From NCBI RefSeq assembly GCF_947500985.1, contig NZ_CANMTX010000006.1, forward strand, positions 186,001-250,000: DNA of 64,000 nt, written 5' to 3'. The stretch's first letter is position 1; each line of letters starts with the position of its first letter. The notes beneath the pieces are model-generated. The model saw only the letters and a program-made list of their open reading frames with translations, made no database searches and was not told the origin of the DNA. This stretch comes from an uncultured Maribacter sp. Its GTDB lineage: Bacteria > Bacteroidota > Bacteroidia > Flavobacteriales > Flavobacteriaceae. The translations under genes and the position numbers were made by a program. Below are positions 20,801 through 28,496 of the stretch, piece by piece.

Positions 20801-23399
20801 CATCGATAGGATTTAAATCGAATGAAAACGTATCTGTACAACCTTCTGCATCTTCAACAGTTAAAGTATATGTTCCCGCTGCAGAAAGGTTACTAAAGGT
20901 TCTTCCCGATTTTGGACCAATTTGTGGTCCTACTGGCTGTGTTAGGGTATATCTAAATGTACCCCAACCACCAGTTGCATCTGCTCTTACGGCTCCTAAA
21001 TTTCCATTTGCACAGCTCATATCGGTAACCGTACTTGTTGCCAAATCTAAAACAGGAGCATCTTGAATATCAAAAGAAGTTGTATCAGTACAACCAGTAT
21101 CAGCATCAGTAACTGTAATTGTATACGTACCTGCACCTGATAATGGTAAAACTACTTCATTAGTGCTTTGTGGTCCGCCTGTAAACAAGCCTCCGTTAAT
21201 ATCATACGTATAATTATTTGCAAAACCGTCAATAATAAATGTTCCTGTACCATCGGTAGCTCCATTACAAACTCTTAAATCTCCTCCTGATTTTACACGA
21301 GCACGAATAGAACTTATAACTACAGGTCTAAAACCTTCAGTATAAGAACAGCCGTTTACATCTGTAATTTGAAAAATATAAGCTTGAGATGTTAGTAAAC
21401 CTGTAAACGTATCATTATTACCATTATCAAAATAAGCGGGACTAATAATTTCATATCTATTGATTGCAGCGTTGCTTGTTGGAGTCAATTGAACATCAGA
21501 TGTACCAGCAGCACAACTAATATTACTTTGTGCAAAATCTAAATTTGTTGGAGGATCAACATCTAAAATTTCTATTGATGTAAGGTCTAAACGACAACCA
21601 CCTGCGTCTCTAATAATAGGCGTATACGTACCAGTTGCTAAATCTGTATATGATGTAGTACCTGAAAAGTTAACACCATCAATACTAAATTCATAACCAC
21701 TACCTGATCCACCAGAGAATGGACCAACAAAATCAATTTGCCCACCATCAGTACCAGAACTTGTACATGTTACATCAGCTACTTTTGTAGCCGACCCAGT
21801 TAAAGACCCTACCGTGTCTACAGTCACTGAGGGTAAAGCAAGCATACATTCGAATCCTCCCTGTTGGTATCTCACTTCAACATCAGCATAAGTACCGGCA
21901 GCTACTGAAATTTGTGGTGTATTTACCCAAGGTTCAGAAGCACTTTCTCTATAAGAGATATTATAACCTCTACCGTTATTAATTGTAAACTCTAATTTTG
22001 CACCACCATTACTACAAGTACCATCAACACCCACAACAGTTATATCTGGCGGCAATAAATCTTCAACATCAGAAGAAGCATTTATAATACAACCATTACT
22101 ATCGGTAATTACGAAATCATAAGTTCCTGCAGATGATACCGTATATGTAGTTGTACCAGAATCTGTAGTCGCATCTCCAAATGAAGGTTGAACAGTGCCA
22201 CCATTAACTGTAAATGTATAAGGTGCTGAACCTCCTGTTGTGTTTAAAGTAATATCTACACTAGAGATATCTGAACAACCGAAACTACTATTAACTTCAG
22301 TTGAGGCATCTAAAGCCGAAGCACCTGCCCCAATAGTTAAAGGATTACCGCTGGTATCAACATCCTGTCTTGGAGCGGTAATTCCGTTTAAAGGATCACC
22401 TGTACATTGTTGTGTCTCTACCTGAACAGTATATGTACCAAAACCTACCGCAGAAAACGTATAAGGGTTTGTTGCTATAAAAGCAGTAAACTCTTGGGCT
22501 ACACCACTAGAGTTCAATAGAGTATATTTATAAGGTCCTGGTACGTTAGAGGCAGTAACAGTAATACTACCAGTATCTCCACTACATAATGCATCTGTAA
22601 AAGTAGCGGCTATTTGAATTTCCTTTTCTTCTATAACAATAGGTTCATAAGGATATTCACATGTATTAGCTGTATTTCCTAATCTCGCTAAAATATTATA
22701 GGTACCTGGTGTTAGGTTAGAAAATATAGCACCTTGCCAAGAAGTACCACCATCAATACTAAACTCATAGGCACTAGATAAATTGGTAATCTGTATTCTA
22801 CCATCGACTCCACAGATATAATCTTGTTTTACATACGTTTGGGTTATAGTACTTTTCTTTACTTTAAAGTAATAGGGTTGACCATCTACCAATACTCTAT
22901 ATTCAGCACCTGAAGTTGCAGGAACAGAACTAGCGTCTAAATTAAATGTTTGTCCAGAACTAATTGTAGAATAACAAGATGCGGTAGTATTCGGGCATTC
23001 TGTATTTACGTTCGCTGAGCAAGAGCCACCCAATACCTGCCATGAAACTGAACTATAAGGACCACCTGTTAGACTTATAATACGATCGTCAAAATCACCA
23101 CATAAATTAAAACGTGCAATTGTAAATCCGTTATCATTACAAGTCTCCGTAGCATCTGCACCCACAATCAGTGTAGTAAACATTGCTGAAGTAGCTAAGT
23201 TAGACTTACGTGCAACTTGATTTTTCTTTTCTAAAGTAGATGTGTTTTTGGTAGAAACCGAAACAGCCTTTTCGATTACATGAGCCACCTCTTCGTATAA
23301 AGTAGTTACTTTAGAGTTGGCTAAAGCCGTAGTACCAATTACTGAAATAACAATCAGAAGAAGTACATACAGCGCATACCGCTGTTGTTTTGGAAGCAT
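14829..23399 (-). CDS. Giant SprB-like modular adhesin with type B T9SS C-terminal domain
   Basis: The 2856-residue protein has an N-terminal signal segment (about 9-28) and a short linker. Roughly 29 beta-sandwich modules of about 85-100 residues follow. Each module tends to have a GGxGxYxY-like strand, a GTYxVxVxDxxGC end and a C...GxI segment opening the next. The last about 85 residues form the type B sorting domain of gliding-associated proteins: PNFFTPDGDNLNDIW, then VRIYDRYGRVV, GWDGTYEGKEVPTGDYWY and a final FTLYR. This domain directs export by the type IX secretion system. By analogy with SprB it may be a surface or secreted adhesin used in gliding or attachment. No PorP/SprF partner gene lies next to it. 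Confidence 0.92.
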   Translation of the reverse strand: MLPKQQRYALYVLLLIVISVIGTTALANSKVTTLYEEVAHVIEKAVSVSTKNTSTLEKKNQVARKSNLATSAMFTTLIVGADATETCNDNGFTIARFNLCGDFDDRIISLTGGPYSSVSWQVLGGSCSANVNTECPNTTASCYSTISSGQTFNLDASSVPATSGAEYRVLVDGQPYYFKVKKSTITQTYVKQDYICGVDGRIQITNLSSAYEFSIDGGTSWQGAIFSNLTPGTYNILARLGNTANTCEYPYEPIVIEEKEIQIAATFTDALCSGDTGSITVTASNVPGPYKYTLLNSSGVAQEFTAFIATNPYTFSAVGFGTYTVQVETQQCTGDPLNGITAPRQDVDTSGNPLTIGAGASALDASTEVNSSFGCSDISSVDITLNTTGGSAPYTFTVNGGTVQPSFGDATTDSGTTTYTVSSAGTYDFVITDSNGCIINASSDVEDLLPPDITVVGVDGTCSNGGAKLEFTINNGRGYNISYRESASEPWVNTPQISVAAGTYADVEVRYQQGGFECMLALPSVTVDTVGSLTGSATKVADVTCTSSGTDGGQIDFVGPFSGGSGSGYEFSIDGVNFSGTTSYTDLATGTYTPIIRDAGGCRLDLTSIEILDVDPPTNLDFAQSNISCAAGTSDVQLTPTSNAAINRYEIISPAYFDNGNNDTFTGLLTSQAYIFQITDVNGCSYTEGFRPVVISSIRARVKSGGDLRVCNGATDGTGTFIIDGFANNYTYDINGGLFTGGPQSTNEVVLPLSGAGTYTITVTDADTGCTDTTSFDIQDAPVLDLATSTVTDMSCANGNLGAVRADATGGWGTFRYTLTQPVGPQIGPKSGRTFSNLSAAGTYTLTVEDAEGCTDTFSFDLNPIDAPSIALDGPSSDFCFVAGTGATVAVTSTAGTAAIGTHQYRINGGTLQPIPTFAGLSPGNYTIEVVDGNDCSDSLPITIAPQLRVNTSIEAEIPCGGADGRINVSVNGGYTSGAGAKQYEVSSDGGATFSAAVPLITDTFDYDTNTPGDYVFRITDNNTTSSGCVAESVSITLNPPQNIAAASYVARPVSCSSTNNGSVTITPDATSGVPPYEVNFNGTGWASETVYSNLTVGTYSYLVRDARGCETIADTFDIVLDNTAPPATTVSEVQAVCGGSGPVSGGINIDAVTDGTANYTFIIEDNTGVEITRMEDVDPISLPIQILDPLLVTGDYTVITIDANGCTDIDTVSITSNEVVITPIPPPAPADCDDTSFTYAVTVSGGSGSYQIRLIDQPSFYALNNTPAVNDHTFSNTADGIQYGVAYTVVVLDVVTNCTYEQEIPPIDAPSTLDVTATSTPGACDLNRNGEIAYEIIGYTIGDALRIELIDNSDGSSIILENSITTSVLPYTGTYAELPGSYQILVENLTDTCTDAAPVTILQNLPDIDILQEVPANCNAFGQVTVQGRGGSGGPYEFAFMDSGVAPSGWTTDTTFSAADGTYDVYVRDASGCTSFDIATIISLDPDLPVPTFAVVNQCDPTSTAFDITVRVPSSVNTPRFTLGGDEQLPTVVGGFWEYTYIVSSPGDYVVDVVDANGCISEGTATVYDFLSATGRFSTDSTCNDADGEITISTTGGSGDFTYELTGTDYNSSAVGLITQTNNPIFTGLTPGAYEVRIIDRVVNDGAGFCETTVTNIILNQAAQPVIVSEEAIDISCRDENDGSIEVVVGPANGLVPFTSQDTPITYILNNLTTSLEHDRNNTGAFSNLPAGDYQVQVVTARNCEVLSAVHTINNPDAFSITATAPDFACEPGANRYSSTIITVTVVDAGTVGSGYQYSITGFENYQPGNTFEIIDDGSAQDITVYAIDGNGCQTTFDVPTINPPTDVVPTIVDVDILNCRDDERVRIQVIGTNDFTVNTVSVTTIAPVTNSSGNNYVDIFLPDTGDYLFEVTDNTVGCTYPMPVHTVNTPEIPTVLISEAKPVSCAVPGDDGALFITVGNYTGEYEVFVYEATDITRSTLLASQTFNTNDYPDVNGDEARVDNLIGGNLIVDVVSIDTPFCSGTSNVTNIRTPNGELQVTAESIGNVSCTNDTGEIIATGTGGWDTTPYEYRLLMSADGGATYTTEIAAFSNNNEFTGLSFGFYEVEITDVEGCTNTVEIELEEVPQIIAGIREPQTLDCPNGNNAVLEAYDTTTGDAITATAGASGGFAGAGYNYTLLYLSGDDNTAVVSESGLQNTPTFIGDSGGYISAGWYAIEVSSSFGCSFVTEAYYVDPPPPVQPVLVQTRVPGCGGDGEMRMTIENPDPLFTYEYLRVENGVTIGAYVPMTGNSVTITGVQGITYQFDVRKVNGAGVCPAIRSNGITMTDATGITLLPNLPDDISCASELDGRIESFVNGGVGADLFYLYEGDPVDAFNPAVTATVIRGPQDNGTFEGLPAGTEYYIAVTSGDTCMDIAGPFEIVRPDPIIFDAVPTNVTCNGEEDGTITVSVSAGGEGLIQFAIAPNFNEFFSDSDNPGTYTFDELAAGTYEILIKDDNGCFEKDFITVEEPDELQIINIDTTPELCIGANNGSVVFDVIGGTPFNDVTINPTPYFEYKIEMVDPIDESGTAVFAPYTGAIIEDLQGGASYVIYVQDVNLCAVSELFTIEIGVDLTAEPIVQYGCEGIFPTSTTNIQLENNNLLSELMFALDPIDPTDAITANANDEYVWGDLPAGDHIVYIYHENGCTNTVEFSIDGYEPLSLVVDKTGPNEVLATAAGGYGEYEFFFNGQSFGEETTFTTNESGIVNVRVRDARGCELELSVPFEFTGMLEFPNFFTPDGDNLNDIWSPKNRDLFDGVEVRIYDRYGRVVAVLDEVSGWDGTYEGKEVPTGDYWYVVNANGDELKYVGHFTLYR
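15090..22830 (-). repeat. Protein-level tandem modules (about 29) within the giant adhesin
   Basis: Reading the translation, I count about 29 consecutive modules with the same end motif (V-x-D-x-x-G-C or a variant) and a second cysteine near the start of the next module. The DNA copies have diverged so much that no long exact nucleotide repeat is evident. The repetition is therefore old or under diversifying drift, not a recent amplification. Module boundaries are my estimate. Confidence 0.7.
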
Positions 23400-23527
23400 A
23401 GGTTAAGATTCGTTTTTAAGAACAAAGTTGATTTGGGATCTAATTAGTTCTTTGGTGTAATTTTTATACTTATATTTTATCTTATTAAATAATCATGTAT
23501 TCTCTAATATATTTCTAACGCTTGTAT

Positions 23528-24649
23528 ATGAAAAATAGTATCATCTTCAACCTTTTATTCGTTGTATCACTAAATTTTTATTGCGCGCAAAATACTGATA
23601 ACAAAGCAACTACACCAAAAGAGTCTGTTTTTACAGCTGAGCTGTTCGTCGATGAGGTACAGATTCCATGGGGGTTCACCTTCTTTCCTGACAATAGTAT
23701 TTTAATCACCGAAAAAGAAGGTAAATTGATTCATTTTAACAATGGAAAAAAAACGATAATCGGCAATTCACCTGAAGTATATAACAGAGGTCAAGGCGGA
23801 TTATTGGATGTTGCCCTTCATCCGAAGTACAAAGAAAACAGATGGATCTACCTCACTTATTCATCAACAGACGGAAATGAAAAGGGCGGACATACCGCAT
23901 TAATGAGGGCAAAATTGAAGAATAATTCTTTGACTGAGACTCAAGTGCTTTATAAGGCCGTACCGAATACTACAAAAGGACAACATTTTGGATCTCGAAT
24001 TGCTTTTGATAATGACGGTTACCTATACTTTTCAATCGGTGAACGTGGGGATAGGGACATCAACCCTCAAGATATCAAAAGAGATGGTGGTAAAATTTAT
24101 CGTTTACATGATGATGGGCGTATACCGAAAGACAATCCATTTATAAATGAAAAAGGCGCTAAGACTGCAATTTACAGTTACGGACACCGAAATCCGCAAG
24201 GGTTAATAAAGCATCCAATAACCGGAGAAATTTGGGATAACGAACATGGACCGAGAGGTGGCGATGAAATAAATATTATTAAAAAAGGAGCTAATTATGG
24301 ATGGCCTTTAGTTACTTACGGAATCAATTATGGCGGCACTCCCATTACCGATAAAACAGAGATGAGCGGTATGGAGCAACCTATTCATTATTGGGTACCT
24401 TCAATAGCACCAAGTGGAATGGAATTTATAACCTCGGATAAGTACAAAAAATGGAAAGGAAGCATCTTGGTTGGGTCTTTAGCTTTTCAATACTTAGAAC
24501 GTTTGGTCTTAGACGGAAACAAAGTAATTGCAAGAGAAAAATTAATGGATGGTTTAGGCCGGGTACGTGCCGTAAAGCAAGGTCTCGATGGTCTTATTTA
24601 TGTAGCAGTTGAAGGAAAAGGAATCTATAAACTAATTCCGAAGAAGTAG
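23528..24649 (+). CDS. PQQ-dependent sugar dehydrogenase (glucose/sorbosone dehydrogenase family)
   Basis: A 373-residue protein read from ATG 23528; the TTG two codons earlier is less likely. It has a signal peptide, possibly a lipoprotein one with Cys19 (LNFYC). Six-bladed propeller signatures of the YliI/soluble glucose dehydrogenase family are clear: VPWGFTF-like opening (IPWGFTFFPDN), RGQGGLLDVALHPKY, HFGSRIAFDNDGYLYFSIG, GHRNPQGL and EHGPRGGDEIN. These enzymes oxidise aldose sugars in the periplasm with PQQ and calcium. No PQQ biosynthesis genes are in the window, so the cofactor may be scavenged. The gene is isolated and ends at a bidirectional terminator. Confidence 0.9.
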   Translation: MKNSIIFNLLFVVSLNFYCAQNTDNKATTPKESVFTAELFVDEVQIPWGFTFFPDNSILITEKEGKLIHFNNGKKTIIGNSPEVYNRGQGGLLDVALHPKYKENRWIYLTYSSTDGNEKGGHTALMRAKLKNNSLTETQVLYKAVPNTTKGQHFGSRIAFDNDGYLYFSIGERGDRDINPQDIKRDGGKIYRLHDDGRIPKDNPFINEKGAKTAIYSYGHRNPQGLIKHPITGEIWDNEHGPRGGDEINIIKKGANYGWPLVTYGINYGGTPITDKTEMSGMEQPIHYWVPSIAPSGMEFITSDKYKKWKGSILVGSLAFQYLERLVLDGNKVIAREKLMDGLGRVRAVKQGLDGLIYVAVEGKGIYKLIPKK

Positions 24650-24672
24650 AATAATAGCAAGTTCACAAAATC

Positions 24673-24713
24673 AAAAAAGGTCTGTAATCAAATATGTTAC
24701 AGACCTTTTTTTT
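24673..24713. terminator. Bidirectional terminator between the sugar dehydrogenase gene and murQ
   Basis: A perfect 15-bp inverted repeat, AAAAAAGGTCTGTAA pairing with TTACAGACCTTTTTT, has a 9-nt loop and T tracts on both strands. It is placed between two convergent stop codons, 24 bp after the dehydrogenase stop and about 27 bp from the murQ stop. Confidence 0.93.
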
Positions 24714-24739
24714 ATTAACCTAAAATATAGAAGAGCTAC

Positions 24740-25552
24740 TTACCCCCTACCGGCATCAATAGCCAGCTTAACAGAACCATGCTCTTTCAATAATGCTTCA
24801 GCTGCGGCGTATTCAATATTCAGTCCTTCCATGATATAGCGAGTTCCACGATCAACCAACTTATCGTTGCTTAATTGCATGTTTACCATCTTATTCCCTT
24901 TAACCCTACCTATTTTAATCATTAAAGCAGTAGATATCATATTTAATACCAGTTTTTGAGATGTACCACTTTTCATTCTAGTACTGCCGGTAAGAAATTC
25001 TGGACCTACATTTATTTCAATAGGAATATCTGCAATTCTAGCAATCGGTGCACCAGGGTTATTGGTAATTGCAGCCGTTAATATTCCATTTTTCTTAGCA
25101 TCTTCCAAACCACCAATTACATATGGCGTACTACCAGAGGCAGCAATACCTACAACTACATCGTTCGAATTAATATCATGAGCTTTCAAATCTAACCAAG
25201 CCTGTTTAGTTGCATCTTCAGCATTTTCAACAGCCTTTCTAATAGCAGTATCACCACCAGCGATTAAACCAACTACACGCTCATGTGGCATACCAAAAGT
25301 TGGCGGAATTTCAGAAGCATCTAAAATTCCCAATCTACCACTGGTACCAGCACCGATGTAAAATAATCTTCCACCTTTATTAAATCTTTCGGTTAAGGCA
25401 TCTACAAGTTTTGTTACTGGCGGAATCGTTTTTTCTACTGCATCGGCAATCTTCTTATCTTCCTCATTCATTTTTTGAAGAATAGTAGTAGTATCCATCA
25501 ACTCTAAATTGTCGTGGTTAGACGGAGTCTCGGTAATTTTCTTGTAATCCAT
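24740..25552 (-). CDS. murQ: N-acetylmuramic acid 6-phosphate etherase
   Basis: The 270-residue enzyme splits the D-lactyl ether of MurNAc-6-phosphate, giving GlcNAc-6-phosphate and D-lactate. The SIS-fold phosphosugar signatures are clear: FYIGAGTSGRLGILDASEIP (about 61-80) and TGSTRMKSGTSQKLVLN (about 189-205). The length is at the short end of the family (usually about 300). The C-terminal helical tail is brief, ending AIDAGRG. It lies 4 bp after the DeoR-type regulator gene in the same direction. It is divergent from the rest of the recycling cluster, whose anmK product supplies its substrate. Confidence 0.95.
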   Translation of the reverse strand: MDYKKITETPSNHDNLELMDTTTILQKMNEEDKKIADAVEKTIPPVTKLVDALTERFNKGGRLFYIGAGTSGRLGILDASEIPPTFGMPHERVVGLIAGGDTAIRKAVENAEDATKQAWLDLKAHDINSNDVVVGIAASGSTPYVIGGLEDAKKNGILTAAITNNPGAPIARIADIPIEINVGPEFLTGSTRMKSGTSQKLVLNMISTALMIKIGRVKGNKMVNMQLSNDKLVDRGTRYIMEGLNIEYAAAEALLKEHGSVKLAIDAGRG

Positions 25553-25556
25553 ATAA

Positions 25557-26306
25557 TTATAAAATTTTTATATCGTGGTTTCTAAAAGCCTTTAACAATG
25601 TATCATCAGGCTTTAATTCTGTAATCATCGTATTAATAGAATTAATATCGCACGTTTTATATCTGTGTTGAGAATTCAGTTTTTCTGAAATAGATAAAAG
25701 CACTGTTTTCTTTGAAGCTTTAATCACCGCTTTTTTGATTTGTACAATATCCCAATCGAATTCTGTTAATCCGTAGGTAGCATCAACATAACCTGTACCG
25801 ATAAAGCTATAATCGAATCGTATTTCAGATATATGATGAATGGCATTTGCGCCTATAGCAATCTGTGCTTCCTTAGAAATTTGTCCTCCTATAGAAATTA
25901 CGTTGATATTGGCTTTATGAGACAATTCCATAGCCACCGGTAAACTGATTGTAAAACAGGTAAGGTTTAGATTTTCAGGTATAATTCTGGCAAGTTCCAT
26001 ACAAGTAGTTCCCCCATCCAAAAAAATAACGGCACCATCTCGTAACATACTAACCGCCTTCAACGCAATTGCCGCTTTATCTTCTATCTTATATATATTG
26101 GTGTTTCTAGCACTATTGGTCATGTAACCCATAGAGATTGCACCACCATGAACTTTTCTCAGTTTATTTTCTGCATCAAGCTCTTTTACGTCGCGCCTTA
26201 TAGTATCAATTGATACGTCTAAAGCCTCGGCTATATCTGTTATTAGTATTCTATTATGTAAGTCAACTTCGCTTAAAATGGTTTGATGACGTTCTTCTTT
26301 TAGCAT
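25557..26306 (-). CDS. DeoR/GlpR family transcriptional regulator
   Basis: The 249-residue protein has the classic N-terminal winged helix-turn-helix (ITDIAEALDVSIDTIRRD, about 18-35, ending in KVHGGAI). A C-terminal phosphosugar-sensing domain carries IFLDGGTTCMELA and FIGTGYVDATYGLTE. DeoR proteins usually repress sugar genes until a phosphorylated sugar binds. Its position, co-directional with murQ and divergent from nagB, suggests control of the whole peptidoglycan-recycling cluster. The inducer may be MurNAc-6-P, GlcNAc-6-P or GlcN-6-P; that is inference. Candidate operator half-sites lie in the divergent spacer. Confidence 0.92.
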   Translation of the reverse strand: MLKEERHQTILSEVDLHNRILITDIAEALDVSIDTIRRDVKELDAENKLRKVHGGAISMGYMTNSARNTNIYKIEDKAAIALKAVSMLRDGAVIFLDGGTTCMELARIIPENLNLTCFTISLPVAMELSHKANINVISIGGQISKEAQIAIGANAIHHISEIRFDYSFIGTGYVDATYGLTEFDWDIVQIKKAVIKASKKTVLLSISEKLNSQHRYKTCDINSINTMITELKPDDTLLKAFRNHDIKIL

Positions 26307-26333
26307 GTAATAGCAACTTTATTACTTATCAAT

Positions 26334-26376
26334 ACGTCAAAGATAACGATTTTTACAATATGCCGTTTTATGACGT
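26334..26376. promoter_or_regulatory. Candidate operator: inverted ACGTCA / TGACGT half-sites
   Basis: In the divergent spacer, ACGTCA (26334-26339) and TGACGT (26371-26376) form an inverted pair 31 bp apart. A third TGACGT sits inside the regulator's first codons at 26287-26292. The first site touches the regulator's -7 box, so binding there could give autorepression. The hexamers are short, so chance is not excluded. Confidence 0.35.
26338..26345 (-). promoter_or_regulatory. -7 box of the regulator-murQ promoter
   Basis: On the minus strand this reads TATCTTTG, an exact match to the Bacteroidota -7 consensus TAnnTTTG. It lies 31 bp upstream of the regulator's ATG. A good -33 TTTG at the usual distance is not apparent. 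Confidence 0.6.
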
Positions 26377-26466
26377 TAATGTGAAATAAACTTAAACATA
26401 AGATTAATTAACGGCACAATACAGCATTATTTCTTGCAAAAAACTGCATTTAATAAAAATAACGCA

Positions 26467-26474
26467 TATATTTG
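26467..26474 (+). promoter_or_regulatory. -7 box of the nagB recycling operon promoter
   Basis: TATATTTG followed by C matches TAnnTTTG exactly and lies 35 bp before the nagB ATG. It is the best promoter candidate for the five-gene plus-strand recycling operon. The -33 element is weak. Confidence 0.6.
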
Positions 26475-26509
26475 CATGATTTAAAAATCCAAAAATCTAC
26501 CATTACCTC

Positions 26510-28438
26510 ATGAAAACAACCGTTAAAAGTTCTAAAATAGATATCACCCACAAGCCTATTGGTCAATTTGAAGAAACGCGATTCGAAAAAATACATAATG
26601 TCATTTTCGAAGACTCCAATGAAGCTTCAATAGTAGTAGCTCATGAAATTGCTGCTTTAATAAAAAAGAGACAAGGGCAAAAGAGAAATTGCGTTTTAGG
26701 TTTAGCAACTGGTTCTTCACCAATAAGAGTTTATGAAGAACTGGTTCGTATGCACAAAGAAGAAGGTTTGAGCTTCAAAAATGTTATCACCTTCAACTTA
26801 GATGAATACTTACCGATGGAGCCGAATAATATACAGAGTTATTTCTACTTCATGCATGAACATCTTTTTAATCATGTAGATATACCTGAAAAGAATATTC
26901 ACATACCTGATGGTACGGTAAGTAATGAAGAGACCACGGCATACTGCTTAAGCTACGATCGCAAAATAAAAGAGCATGGCGGTTTAGACTTTCAATTATT
27001 GGGTATTGGTAGAACTGGGCATGTTGGTTTTAATGAGCCAGGATCACATTTTAATTCTGGAACACGGGTAATTACTTTAGATCACATCACAAGAGTAGAT
27101 GCAGCACCTTCATTCTTAGGAATAGCCAATGTGCCTAGAAAAGCAATTACTATGGGGATAGCCACAGTAAGAAAAGCCAAGAGAATTGTTTTATTAGGTT
27201 GGGGTGAAAACAAAGCGGGTATCATTAAAAAAACTATTGAAGGTGATATTTCATCTCATGTACCGGCAACATATCTACAACAACATGACAACTGTACTTT
27301 TGTTTTAGATACAGGTGCAGGCAATCAATTAACAAGAAACAAAACGCCGTGGTTGGTCGATGCTTGCGAATGGACAGAAGAGCTAAAAGCAAAAGCAATG
27401 GTTTGGCTGTGCGAAAACACAAGCAAGACCATATTAAGTTTGACAGACAAAGATTATAACGATAACGGTATGGCTGATCTTTTAGCCTTAGATGATTCTT
27501 ATGACCTGAATATTGAAATGTTCAATAAATTACAACATACCATTACGGGTTGGCCAGGCGGAAAGCCAAATGCTGATGATAACCACAGACCAGAACGTGC
27601 CACACCGGCTAAAAAACGAGTAATCATATTTAGTCCACACCCAGATGATGATGTTATTTCTATGGGCGGCACTTTTGACAGGTTAGTCGAGCAAGGTCAT
27701 GATGTACATATTGTGTATCAAACTTCTGGAAACATTGCAGTTTCAGATACCGATGCTAGAAAATATGCAGAAATAGCCATGCAAATTAATCCGTCTGATG
27801 AGGCTGAAAATATTATAAAATCTATAGCAGAGAAAAACGAAACACGCATAGATGCTCCAGAGGTTAGAAATCTGAAAGGAAAAATAAGAAGAGGAGAATC
27901 ATATGCCGCAACCAGGTATATGGGACTTGATGATAAAAACGTACACTTTTTAGATCTTCCGTTTTATGAAACAGGTACGATAAAGAAGAAAAACTTATCT
28001 GAAGAAGATATTAAGATAGTAGTAGATATTATCAAACAGATAAAACCTCATCAAATTTATGCAGCTGGCGATTTAGCTGATCCGCATGGTACACACAAGG
28101 TTTGTTTAGATGCTGTATTTGCAGCGTGCGAAGAATTAAAATCAGAATCATTTATGAAAGATTGCTGGGTATGGCTATACCGAGGTGCTTGGCATGAGTG
28201 GGATATCAATGAAATTGAAATGACAGTACCTATGAGTCCGGGGCAAGTGTTGAAAAAGCGATATGCTATTTTCTGTCACCAATCTCAAAAAGACGGAGTA
28301 ATGTTTCAAGGAGATGATTCTAGAGAATTCTGGATGCGTGCAGAAGAAAGAAACCGCGATACCGCCAATAAATACAAAGCAATGGGCTTATCATCATACG
28401 CTGCTATGGAGGCCTTTGTAAGACATAAATTTAACTAA
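26510..28438 (+). CDS. nagB: Glucosamine-6-phosphate deaminase NagB fused to a PIG-L/LmbE deacetylase domain
   Basis: The 642-residue protein has two enzyme halves. Residues about 30-300 are NagB, which converts GlcN-6-phosphate to fructose-6-phosphate and ammonia; FNLDEYLPM (95-103) and GIGRTGHVGFNEPG (165-178) mark the active site. Residues about 368-610 are a PIG-L/LmbE N-deacetylase with the metal motif SPHPDDD (H377, D379) and a second PHGTHK motif (H526, H529). Such long NagB proteins are common in Bacteroidota. No nagA is nearby, so the PIG-L half may deacetylate GlcNAc-6-phosphate, feeding the deaminase; this is inference. No signal peptide, so cytoplasmic. It opens the recycling operon. 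Confidence 0.92.
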   Translation: MKTTVKSSKIDITHKPIGQFEETRFEKIHNVIFEDSNEASIVVAHEIAALIKKRQGQKRNCVLGLATGSSPIRVYEELVRMHKEEGLSFKNVITFNLDEYLPMEPNNIQSYFYFMHEHLFNHVDIPEKNIHIPDGTVSNEETTAYCLSYDRKIKEHGGLDFQLLGIGRTGHVGFNEPGSHFNSGTRVITLDHITRVDAAPSFLGIANVPRKAITMGIATVRKAKRIVLLGWGENKAGIIKKTIEGDISSHVPATYLQQHDNCTFVLDTGAGNQLTRNKTPWLVDACEWTEELKAKAMVWLCENTSKTILSLTDKDYNDNGMADLLALDDSYDLNIEMFNKLQHTITGWPGGKPNADDNHRPERATPAKKRVIIFSPHPDDDVISMGGTFDRLVEQGHDVHIVYQTSGNIAVSDTDARKYAEIAMQINPSDEAENIIKSIAEKNETRIDAPEVRNLKGKIRRGESYAATRYMGLDDKNVHFLDLPFYETGTIKKKNLSEEDIKIVVDIIKQIKPHQIYAAGDLADPHGTHKVCLDAVFAACEELKSESFMKDCWVWLYRGAWHEWDINEIEMTVPMSPGQVLKKRYAIFCHQSQKDGVMFQGDDSREFWMRAEERNRDTANKYKAMGLSSYAAMEAFVRHKFN

Positions 28439-28496
28439 CAACTAAATTGAATTAAAAGGACTATTTTTAGTTTTAAAATGGGCCTTTTTTACATTT

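Noticed and set aside
26510..28438. Frameshift or misassembly joining two genes in the NagB-PIG-L frame
   Set aside because: The frame is continuous, both halves have intact motifs and a linker, and such long NagB proteins are known in Bacteroidota.
28441..28496. Possible terminator between nagB and the DigH-like gene
   Set aside because: AAAAGG and CCTTTTTT can pair only with a long unstructured loop and few G-C pairs; context favours read-through of the recycling operon.
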